Shown one piece after another: positions 21,144 through 30,806 of a stretch of DNA of 64,000 nucleotides. The stretch comes from Rhizophagus clarus (Eukaryota > Glomeromycota > Glomeromycetes > Glomerales > Glomeraceae): positions 186,001 to 250,000 of the forward strand of contig BLAL01000043.1 of assembly GCA_015698045.1 (NCBI GenBank). The letters are read 5' to 3'. Below the pieces are notes generated by a model. The model did not search any database and had not been told where the DNA came from. It saw nothing but the letters and a program-made list of their open reading frames with translations. The stretch's first letter is position 1, and each line of letters begins with the position of its first letter. A program made the position numbers and the translations under genes.

Positions 21144-22408
21144 TCGTATAACAAATATTTTAAATTATATAATACCATTATATGTCAAAAAAGAAATTTT
21201 AATTCCTAGAAGATCAATTTTACATATTCAGATTCAGGCGATGGACGCAATGTGGGTCGCAAATTGAAACATGTGATGATAACTATGACATTATTAAATG
21301 ATTTAGATGGTTTACAAAAACCAGATAATCACTATACTTTGGTTTTATATCCAGGTGCTGAGACATATGAGTCTCTTAAAAATGCATTAACTCCTTTAAT
21401 TTCTGATTTGTGTATATTAAAGGAGAGAGGTTTTAAATAAACAGATGGTAGTCATTGGCCAGTTGAATTGTATTTTAGTTCTAATTGGAAGTTTTTGGCA
21501 ACTTGCTTGGAAATAAAAGCTGCTAACACAGTACACTTCTATCTTTGGTATGATTGCAGCAAAAATGATATTAATACTACATCAAAAATAATCAACAAAT
21601 CAATGGATAATATTAAAGCTAATTACAATCAAATAAATGGCCATATAAGAGAACCATTATTCCATATGATATCATTAAAAAATTGGGTGGTTGATGAATT
21701 GCACATTTTTTTACGAATAATGGATAGATTGTGAGAACTAATGATTTCTGATCTTTGTCATGAAATTACTGATAAAGAGGTTTGGAAAAATAAAGTTTAT
21801 TGGAAATGAAAAGACTCAATATATCTTTTCAATTTTAGCACGAAAAAAATACAAATAATCTATCATATACTTTTCTCATGGGCCCAGATAAATTAAAAAT
21901 TCTTAAAGAATTTGATCTTTTTGCCATTTTTCAGTCAATAACACGAGCTATACAAATTCGTGCTTTGTGGGATTAATTTAGTGAATTATATCATTTAATA
22001 CAAGACAAAAATACAACAGGTGAATTTTTTTGTTATAAGGCTAAATCTTGGCTAGATGCATTTACAGCCCCTTCCATAGGACATCCAAACAGAAGCGATT
22101 TTGTTAAAGGCATGTATCGTGTTCAAGATATAACACCATACATTCACGTATTATGCAATCATGTTGCTGAATTTCTTGAAATCCATCATAAGTTTGGATT
22201 ATCTGCATTTTCCTGTTCAGCAGTAAAGAAAAAAAACCATATGCAAGTATACCTTTATTTTCAAAATACATTAAAAAATGGTGGAAACGAAAATTTCCAA
22301 AAATCAGCAATTTTGGAGATGTTAGAGCATGAAAATCGGCAATTATATTTTAATTCAAATAGTGTTCCTAGTTTTCTTAAAAAATCAAAAAAATATAGGT
22401 TGCAGTAG
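21144..22408 (+). pseudogene. Transposase-like protein, 3' portion, continued from 8996-10001
   Basis: Directly after the LTR the frame resumes with NILNYIIPLYVKKEILIPRR. After a one-base shift it reads SGDGRNVGRKLKHVMITMTL, LVLYPGAETYESLKNALTPL, then a TAA, HWPVELYFSSNWKFLATCLE, VVDELHIFLRIMDRL, a TGA and ELMISDLCHEITDKEVW. The last piece has FVKGMYRVQDITPYIHVLCN and HHKFGLSAFSCSAVKKKNHM and ends near 22408. The order SGDGR, DWKFLA-like (here NWKFLA) and VVDELH-like segments suggests scattered catalytic acids of a DDE-type enzyme. That is an inference. Stops at least at 21438, 21732 and 21808 show decay. Confidence 0.6.
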
Positions 22409-22799
22409 TAGAATTTATCTTTAGCAAATAAAAAAAGTATTTTTGTAATTAAGTAGAAAAAAAATTTTCAATCAAACTAATTTTATCTATTTTATTTAAT
22501 TTTTTTTGCTTATAAAACTTGTACTATCTATCATACAATAGTTACGAAACAATAATGATTCGTGACTATATAATATAATTAATGCGAACCTATCTAATTT
22601 GAGATGATATAATTAAATGACAAAAACACCAGGTTTCCGGAAAAAAAAATAGTAAAGGTCGAACATGAAGTTTATTTATTTACATATTATATAAATTCAA
22701 ACTATATTTGACATTGATCTAAAAAAAAACAAAACTGAGCTGAACCAGCTTCAAACTTATGATTCTCTTTATCTTTACCATCCGTTACCTTCCATTAAA
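22409..22799. other. AT-rich spacer
   Basis: No gene or structured feature was recognised. Confidence 0.35.
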
Positions 22800-23330
22800 C
22801 AGTCATTTCTCCATTAACCAATAGTTTTTTTTAGATTTTATTGCATTTTGTGCATTTTGTTCATAATTGCCATTTTCACTCTCAGGCATATACAAACGAA
22901 CAAAACTTAACTGACTTTCTCCATAATTACGTTCCTTCAATTTTCATCATCCAAAATTTTTCCAACTTCTTCAAGAGCTTTTTCTCCCTTAAAACTACAT
23001 AAATAAGATGCCACAGGGAGAATAGTGTGCTATATAGTTTTTGAAAATACCAACAAAAGCATCTTTGCTGCAATATATTGAAAATACTTGTTTTCCAACA
23101 GCTGTTTAATAGTTTTTAAGGCATTTTTGTAATTCTCTAATTATGGCTTTTTTCAAATGTGAAAGTTCAGAGTCTGAAACTGGTTGAATATATGAAAGAA
23201 ATATATTGTAAGACGTGTGTTTTAGTATTTCGTGTCGTTGAAGTCCTGAACAATTTTTAAACCCTTTAACATGCCTTTTGCAAATTGAACAGTACAACCT
23301 AGTTGAATCTTACGTAGACTGTCTAAAAAA
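22800..23330 (-). pseudogene. C2H2 zinc-finger protein relic
   Basis: On the minus strand, after a pyrimidine tract and AG at about 23330, an exon reads YCSICKRHVKGFKNCSGLQR then HEILKH. This is a C2H2 finger (CX2C ... HX4H) followed by PVSDSELSHLKKAIIRELQK. After TAA at 23106 the related text continues in shifting frames: AVGKQVFSIYCSKDAFVGIF, then FKNYIAHYSPCG, GEKALEEVGKILDDEN-like text, and NYGESQLSFVRLYMPESENG to about 22800. Several stops mark it as dead. Such C2H2 proteins are a multicopy, probably transposon-associated family in Rhizophagus (recollection). No neighbour explains its job. Confidence 0.5.
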
Positions 23331-23992
23331 GAGAAAAATATGTATATAAAAAATAACCAAAAAAAAATAGAAAAGACAAATAACATAATTTTATAAGTTT
23401 TAAAAAAAAATTAGCAGGTTTATGCTGAAATACTTACCAAAGTTATTCAGATGGATTGTGTAGTAGTCGGATGGATTGAACGCATTTTTTTATTAAATTA
23501 TTTTTTGTTTTATGATTAGTTAGACGCACTTTTTTTTAATTGATTTAGATATTCACATGATGTAAATCACATGAATGCCAAATATATTAGTACTTCGTAA
23601 TGGGACTAATAAGGCAGTTATATCTATTAAATCTAAATGAACTAAATTCGCGCATATGTGATATAAATTTTATTTTAATAATATTAATATTAACTAAGAT
23701 ATCGCAAATTAAAAAATTTACTATACATTATATCTGACTTAAATAAGAGATGTTCAAAGTCCTATTTTATTTAAAAACTTTTTTTAAAAAAATTTTCAAT
23801 TTAACTTTTTTTTTTAGTATTTATCCTATTTAATAATTATTTTATATATGTTACTAAACTAAAAAATAATAATATTTCAAAAAAAAAAAATACTATCATA
23901 AATAAGAAATAATATTAAATTTACTAATAAAATAAAAAAAAATTGTTCTAAAAAATTCAATAAATTATTTTTAAAAAAATGATTTTAATAAT
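23331..23992. other. AT-rich spacer
   Basis: No gene. Near 23455-23530 there is a small repeated motif (GATGGATTG ... GTCGGATGGATTGAACGCA). Otherwise homopolymer-rich. Confidence 0.35.
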
Positions 23993-25480
23993 AGAGTATT
24001 ACTAATCTTAACTGAGGGAAAATTTCTTCCTTTCATATTACGTGATTTATGTATCATATTATTTTTTTTTTTGAAAATTTGGCACTAAGAAAAAAAATAT
24101 TTTTAACTTAAAATTTTTTATTTGAAATAATTTTTATATAATAAAATTTTATTTATAAACTATTAATAATGTTAAAATAATTTATTAATTTAAGATTCAC
24201 ATGTTTTATTGATTAAAAATATTTATTTCTTAATAATAAGATGAATAAAAAAAAAAGAGTTATTACAATAAAAAGAAAAACAAGGAATGAAAATATAATG
24301 AGGTAATAGAAAAAATAAAGAAATGATTGAAAAGAATGAAAAGGTAAAGAGGAAATGAAAAGTATAAAGATGAGTGAAAAGGGTAAAGAAGAAGCAAAAA
24401 GGAATGAAAATAATGAAGGAAACAAAAAGAAATAAAAAAATAATGGAAAGATGAAAAATTAAAAGAATAATGATAGAAAGGTGAAAAGGAAGGAAAATAA
24501 CAATGAGAAGATAAAAAGGAAGGAATAAAATGAAGAGAAACAAAAAGAAAGGAAAAAAAGAAAGGTGAAACAAAAAGGAAAGGGAAAGAAAATAATCAAA
24601 AGGTAGAAGAAAAACAAAAAAAAGAAGGGTATAAAAAAAGAAAACTGATAAGAAGGCAAAAAGGAAGATAGAAAAATGAAAAGAGGCAAATAATGATGAG
24701 GAGATAAAAGAAAGAAAATAACAATAAGGATGCAAAAAGAAAGAAGATAATAATGGGAAGATGAAAAAGAAGAAGGGTATAGAAGTGGAAAAACAAAAAG
24801 AAAGAGGATAATGATAGAAAGATAAAAAGGAAGAGAGAAACAATTGGAGATAAAAAAGAAGAGACAGGATAAAGTATGAAAATGAAAAAGAAAGAGGATA
24901 ATGATAGAGAGATGAAAAGGAAGAGGGAAATAATAGGAAAACAAAAAGAAAGAGGGAGACGAAGAGAAGGTGAAAAAGAAGAAAAAAAATAAAAGGAAAA
25001 AAATTAGTAAAGAACAAAATATAATAAGTGAAAATAAAAATAAAAAAAAATAGATATACTTTGATCATAAAAAAGAACTAAATTACTAAAGAACCTAAAA
25101 AAGAACAAAAGAAATGAAATACAAAAAATAAAATGTAAAGAACAAAGTATAAAAGATAAAAAAAAATATGAATCAGGGTCTTATAGTGCTAAACATTCCT
25201 TAGTATATCTTAATTATGAAACTAGAAGGGCCAAAGAATCTAAAAAAGTAAAAAAGTTAGTAAATAAAAAACAAACAAAAATAAAAAAAAGAAAAGAACA
25301 TACCTTGAGTGAAAGGTTTAAACTGAGAAAAAATATATTAAATGTTCTAGAGAAAGATGCACATGACATGTCTGCATATCTAAAAAAAATTGATAAATAA
25401 ATAACATAATCATGTGATATATAACTGTGCTATACAAGGAGGGGAGGAAATTTCCTCCTGGTTAAATTTAGTAATTCTCT
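23993..25480. mobile_element. Inverted-repeat element filled with purine-rich repeats (about 1.5 kb)
   Basis: The left end AGAGTATTACTAATCTTAAC at 23993 is matched on the minus strand from 25480 by AGAGAATTACTAAATTTAAC. Both are followed by GAGGGAAAATTTCTTCCT / AGGAGGAAATTTCCTCC and then a near-CACGTGAT word. The inverted match covers about 50 bp with gaps. The interior has no transposase. 24240-25060 is an A/G-rich tract (GGAAAGATGAAAA-like words) whose complement yields meaningless open frames. 25190-25330 holds exon-like minus-strand units (AG|...|GT). Confidence 0.5.
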
Positions 25481-26070
25481 TAATAATATATAATAAATAA
25501 AAAAAAATTATTAAAAATTAAAAAACAGAATATCTTTTTTATGAAGAATCAGTATTTGCAAAATTTATTTTTAAATTTCTGTTAAATTGCAATATATTTA
25601 TCAAAAGATTCTGAGTGAAAAATAAAAAATCATAATAGTTAATATTTAAATAAAAATTTAATAAGTAGTAAAAAATTCTTAAATATTTTTATAATTATTT
25701 TAAACAACTTTTAAAATTACATTTAAAAAATAAAAAAAATAATATTAAATTTTATAATAAAAAAAACTATTAAAGAAGAAACAAAATTTATTTATTGTTA
25801 CAAAAACTGAAATTTTAAATTATTTTTAATAAAAATAAAAAATAATATTAAATTTCATTAATAATAAAAAAAAATCATTAAAGAGAAAATAAATTCTACT
25901 TATTATTTTAAAAATTAAAATCTTAAATCATTTTTAATAAAGTAAAAAAAAAACAGCATTAATTTTTATTAAATAACAAAAAAAAACTATTAAAAATAAG
26001 GTTATTTATTATTCTAAAAACTGAAAATGTTTCTATAAAATAAAAATAATAATGTTATTAATTTCATTAA
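25481..26070. other. AT-rich sequence with ATTAAAAAT-type repeats
   Basis: Degenerate copies of TTAATAATAAAAAAAACTAT about every 100 bp, no coding potential. One copy was the target of the retroposon at 26086. Confidence 0.4.
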
Positions 26071-26085
26071 TAATAAAAGAAAGCT

Positions 26086-26260
26086 GTTACTATGGAGAAT
26101 ATAGGGAAATTACATAAGGTGATGGTAGGGTATGAGAGCAATCTTCTGGATAAAAAACTGGTTCAGAGTTTTAATAGATTAGTAATATACAACAAAACTT
26201 TCTGTAATTTATATAACTAATAAACTCATGAATTGCACTACTTTGCAAAAAAAAAAAAAA
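26086..26260 (+). mobile_element. Poly(A) retroposon: inserted mRNA 3' end with 15-bp target duplications
   Basis: A 175-bp segment, richer in G and C than its neighbourhood, ends in an uninterrupted A-run (26247-26260). It has AATAAA about 20 nt before the tail. It is bounded by identical TAATAAAAGAAAGCT at 26071-26085 and 26261-26275. This is the signature of LINE-mediated retroposition of a polyadenylated RNA. A 43-codon frame from ATG 26092 (MENIGKLHKVMVGYESNLLD) is present but may be untranslated sequence. The parent gene is not in the window. Confidence 0.8.
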
Positions 26261-26275
26261 TAATAAAAGAAAGCT

Positions 26276-27656
26276 ATTAAAGATAAAAAAAAATAAAATC
26301 TTTATTTTATATTATTTGTTATATGTTATATATTAAATTTTTGTAAAAACAACCACTTTTACAATTTTTTTTTATTAACTAATCAATTATTTTGAAAAGT
26401 TTTTTACAGAAAGAGAGAAAGGAATTTTTCTTCAGATTAATAATACTTATAATATAAATACTAATTATTAGTTTGTAAAATTTTAATATAATTTTATTAA
26501 ATTCTGTATTTATTATAAAATTTTACTTGCAAATTATATATTTTTATTTAATATAATTTATAATTATCAGTTATTAAATAACAATTATAAATATAATTAG
26601 TAATTTTATAATAATAAAATAATAAAATAATTATCTGTAAACAAATTATAAAATTATTTAATATTAACTTAATCTATTAAAATAAATCTCTTTTTTTTTA
26701 TTCAAATTATATACCAATTTTATTAATTAAATAAAAAATTATATATAATGAAAAATAAATTATAGCCTAAATCCAAATATATAGTATAAAATACAAATTA
26801 TAAAGTTTACAAATAAAATTAAGTATTTAAAATAAAAATTTATATTTTGCAAGTAAAAAAACTTATAATAATATATTTTAAATATATAAATAACCAATTT
26901 ATTAAAATACTTAAATCAAAATCAAAAGATTATGTTAAAAATCTTTATAGATAATATAAAGGATTTTACTAAACTAATTTATAAATAACTTTAACTCAGA
27001 ATTTATTACTATAAGTTTAAAGGAAATGCATTTAAAAAAAAGTATACCCTTGTATTTTAAAATTTAATATAATTTTGGACACTTTTTTAATGTAATGTAA
27101 ACATTAAAATATAAACTTACAGAATTATTAACAATAGTTTCTTTTAACCTTTAAGCATTTTTATTTTTTAAAAAAGAACTCCCTTTTAGATTTATTAAAT
27201 TATCCAAAATTTTATAAATTTCGGCAAAAAATTGGCATGATTTACCTCTCTCTCCCTCCCAAATTTATTGGTTGGTAACAAACTTTCTGTGACAACATGG
27301 CTTAGCAGTTGATTAGTGGCTTTGCAATCAAGGCTTTTTTATAATAATATTTGTCCATGTGAAAAATGAAATATTTAGACAAATCAATCAATAAAATTTA
27401 AAAGAAATCAGTTAACCGAACTTTCGATTTTTACAATATTTTGACGCGTCTATAACTCAATTATTTGTAGAATATCGTACATAGATATAAATTTATATAT
27501 TTCAATATTTACCAACAAGTCATAATATAGATTCTGTCTCTATAAGCATCACAATTATAGCTATATAGTGATATAATAATATTAGTGATACTATACTATG
27601 ATATAAAAAAGTAAAATCATTTTTTTTACAAGTTCACATGTTATCGTACCCGGTAT
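26276..27656. other. Extremely AT-rich spacer downstream of the HMG gene
   Basis: No gene. 26395-26440 resembles the ends of the element at 23993-25480 (AAAGGAATTTTTCTTCAGAT ... TAATAATACTT). 27290-27340 reads like the first half of a tRNA (TGGCTTAGCAGTTGATTAG box-A-like text, then TTTGCAATCAAGG) but no T-arm follows, so no tRNA is called. Confidence 0.4.
27443..27450. promoter_or_regulatory. MCB-type palindrome GACGCGTC, downstream of the HMG gene
   Basis: ACGCGT is the core bound by MBF (Mbp1/Res) APSES proteins. Such a G+C-only octamer core is rare in this AT-rich DNA. Function here is inferred only. Confidence 0.25.
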
Positions 27657-28269
27657 TCACCCGCTTTCATTATCGGAAACGATTTCATCGTCCATTTCAG
27701 CATCCTGGTCGGATGCTTCAGCTTTACTTTCCTAATAGTCATTGTAAGATAATTTTTCTATGTTACAAACAAAACACATAATAGCAACTAACCCCCATTG
27801 CGGCTTTTTCTTTTTCATAACGCTTTTTATCTTCTTCGGCTTTATTAACATAAGGCTAATTTACATAGCATAGATTAATTGACGCGTCAGTGATTAATTT
27901 CATTTGTATAATTCAATTTTATATGAAGCAAACTTACAACTTTCTCCTTATCAGACATGTCCTTCCATTTTTTGCCAAGGAGTTTGCCGATTTCACCTAT
28001 AACGTTACAAATAAAGATATAACACTGTATTAAAGAAGAATAAATTCTTTAATGAACTTACCGAAAGAAGCTTTAGGATTTTCTTGTTTCACTTTTTCTC
28101 TGTATTCTTTCGAGAAGAACATATACGCAGTAAGATTACGTTTAGGATCCGAGGAATCCTTCTTGGCAGATTTTTTAGTAGCTTTCTTAGCGGTTTCCAC
28201 TTTTTGTTTGGCGGACGCTTTACGATTTAACTTTGTAGTAGTGGTTGTAGTTTTAGCTGCTTTAGGCAT
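27657..28269 (-). CDS. NHP6: NHP6-type HMG-box chromatin protein (4 exons)
   Basis: Exons (minus) 28269-28062, 27996-27938, 27855-27793 and 27731-27657 join in frame across GT-AG introns of 65, 82 and 61 bp into 134 residues. Residues 1-40 are a Lys/Thr/Ala-rich basic tail. Residues about 41-108 form one HMG box: [40 protein letters not shown] and [20 protein letters not shown] match NHP6 closely. The last 24 residues are acidic ([15 protein letters not shown]), unlike the very short yeast protein. NHP6 proteins bend DNA non-specifically and assist nucleosome reorganisation and transcription in the nucleus. The gene is divergent from ARO2 with a shared 585-bp upstream region. An MCB-like palindrome lies in intron 2. 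Confidence 0.92.
27881..27888. promoter_or_regulatory. MCB-type palindrome GACGCGTC in NHP6 intron 2
   Basis: Second copy of the same octamer, 438 bp from the first. A possible MBF target in or around a replication-linked chromatin gene; there is no direct evidence. Confidence 0.25.
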
Positions 28270-28854
28270 CTTAATTTGTAAAAGAGTTGTTCTTATGAAA
28301 TTTCCCGAGAAAGGCGCGTTAAAATATGAAATTTATTTTTTTTTTTTGATTGGTAGGCTCTATCACGTGATACAATGGAATTAATTACGAAGTTTTCTTA
28401 CCAAGATAATGCTCATATGCACGAAAAAGGCATAAGATTCAAGAAGAAACTTTTAAAAAAAAATTAAACTGAGAATTCCCTGCACCTTTATATGAAGTAT
28501 GATGAAGTATGAGTATAACGTAGTATAGTAAGTAGGACCGAATAGCGAATAAATTAAATCTGCATTACAATAATATATGTTGAACTTACGCGCACTAGTC
28601 AATTGATAGTTTAATTAATTAATAAAATTAGTTTATCATCGGATTTTTTCTTCTCTATCACATCGTACAATACAAATCGAGAATTTATCGTTTATTTTAG
28701 TGTCATTGTATAAATAAAAAATCCAAATATTTATCACCATAAGTAAACAATGTTAATCACGACAACAAGCCACAATAACAAAAAAAATTATTATATATAG
28801 TAAAAATAAATGATCTAGGTTATCGTTATCGGAATAGATATTGTATTATGCATA
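28270..28854. promoter_or_regulatory. Shared upstream region of NHP6 and ARO2
   Basis: A 585-bp divergent intergenic region. It has an E-box-like ATCACGTGAT at 28363-28372 and GGCGCGTT near 28313. No clear TATA box was singled out because the sequence is AT-rich throughout. Confidence 0.45.
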
Positions 28855-30429
28855 ATGAGTACATTTGGCAAACTTTTTCGAGTTACTACCTTTGGGGAAT
28901 CTCACGGCAAATCTGTGGGCTGCATTGTCGACGGATGTCCACCTGGGTTGTCCCTCGTTGAAGCTGATATACAAATACAACTTGATAGAAGGAGGCCAGG
29001 TCAAAGTAATTTGACAACTCCAGTGAGTAAAATTAATTCACTATTATTTCGCTGCAAGATAATTAAACTAACAAAAGTTTTTTTTTCTTTTGAATATAGA
29101 GGAATGAAAAAGATTTAGTAGCAATACAATCAGGTACAGAATTTGGTATAACGTTAGGTACACCAATTGGATTATTGGTTCCAAATCAGGATCAAAGACC
29201 TCATGATTATTCAGAGACCGATTTATATCCTAGACCGAGCCACGCCGATTGGACATATTTACAAAAATATGGGGTCAAAGCAAGTAGTGGAGGAGGTAGA
29301 GCATCTGCTCGGGAAACAATAGGTTAAAAGATAATTTATTTACCATAACTTCTGATTTCATCTCTGGTTTATTCATTCTAATTTGTTTGATGTTTAAATA
29401 GGAAGAGTTGCTGCTGGAGCTATTGCTGAAAAGTATTTAAAACTTGCTCATGGAGTTGAGATTGTTGCATTTGTATCTTCGGTTTCAAACATAGCAATGC
29501 CATTTATTCATGAGCAAGATGAAAGATTATTTCCTGAGAATTTTTGGGAACTTCTAAATACAATTTGTAGAGAAGAAGTAGACAAAGATACCGTTCGATG
29601 TCCTGATAAAGTAGTGTCAGATAAAATGCGGGAGGTCTGTCTTATAAACATTACTTGTATATAAAATTTTCACTTTTATGAACTTTAGTTAATATTAGTT
29701 TGTTACGTAATAGCGCATTCATGAAGCCAAAGAAGCCAAAGATTCTGTTGGTGGAACTATTACATGTGTTATTCGTAATGTACCCATCGGATTGGGTGAA
29801 CCATGTTTTGATAAGCTGGAAGCAAAACTTGCACATGCAATGCTCTCTATTCCAGCTACAAAAGGTTTTGAAATTGGAAGTGGATTCAAGGGTACTACAT
29901 TATTTGGTCATCAACATAATGATCCTTGGGTATTAAAAAATGAAAGATTAGGAACTAAAACTAATAACTCCGGTGGTATTCAGGTAATCATGTAAATATT
30001 ATTGATTAATGATGAAATATTTTATTTATCATATTTATTACATATAGGGTGGTATTTCGAATGGTGAAAATGTTTATTTTAGAGTTGCATTTAAACCACC
30101 CGCTACTATATCTCAAGAACAAGAAACTGCTACTTACAATGGCGTTGATGGTGTGCTTGCAGCTCGAGGTCGTCATGATCCATGTGTAGTTCCACGAGCT
30201 GTGCCAATTGTTGAGACGATGGCAGCCTTAGTTATCATGGAGTAAGATTTATTTATTATAATATTCTACTAATTTCTTCCCTTTAATAATTTGATTAACA
30301 TTTTTCTTTAGTGCTCTTATGATTCAACAATCTCGTAAAACTGTTGCTTCTTTAATATCTCCAAATCCCAATATTCCACCTGCAATGTCTGGTATAATCC
30401 CAAATCTATCAGAAACACACAAGCAATAA
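28855..30429 (+). CDS. ARO2: Chorismate synthase (6 exons)
   Basis: Exons 28855-29022, 29100-29322, 29402-29634, 29714-29983, 30048-30241 and 30312-30429 join in frame across introns of 77, 79, 79, 64 and 70 bp, giving 401 residues, the usual size for fungi. It converts EPSP to chorismate, the last shikimate-pathway step, using reduced FMN. Family signatures are present: [19 protein letters not shown] near the N-terminus, [50 protein letters not shown] and [17 protein letters not shown] (basic residues and serines of the FMN/EPSP site). Fungal enzymes are usually bifunctional with flavin reductase activity. The start is the first ATG, directly before the conserved [15 protein letters not shown]. 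It is cytosolic in relatives. It converges on the MBP1-like gene. Confidence 0.96.
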
Positions 30430-30806
30430 AAAACTAGCTATACTTTAACCACTGTCAATATTTTTAGTACTATTATTGTAATAGACCTATAAAAACAGTA
30501 TTGCTTTCTTTGTGATTAATTTTTTAATTATTTTTATCCTCTAGAAAGAGATAAATAATTGCTTAAAAAGCAACTTTACTTTATATAAATGAATATCTAG
30601 ACCTTTTTTTTTTTTTTTTAAAAAAAAAAATTTAATTACATATATTTATTTTTATTGCTAAAATATTATTTAAAAACGAATATGTGGGCATATAGCACAC
30701 AATTTTTTTTTTTTTTTTTTGATGATTTCATTAGAGCAAAAAATTTACATACGTAAGTGATTTTCTTTGCCATAATACCCCAAAAAATGAAAATTGACAA
30801 AAAACC
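30430..30806. terminator. Convergent 3' region between ARO2 and the MBP1-like gene
   Basis: 377 bp separating two convergent stops. It contains long T- and A-runs at 30605-30632 and a T-run at 30703-30720, and no ORF. The 3' ends of both transcripts are expected here; AATAAA-like words are too common to assign. Confidence 0.4.

Noticed and set aside
24213..25068. Minus-strand open frames rich in F, L and S
   Set aside because: By-products of the A/G-rich tract inside the inverted-repeat element.
26092..26223. 43-codon frame inside the small retroposon
   Set aside because: Too short and probably 3' untranslated sequence of the parent transcript; kept only as a remark.
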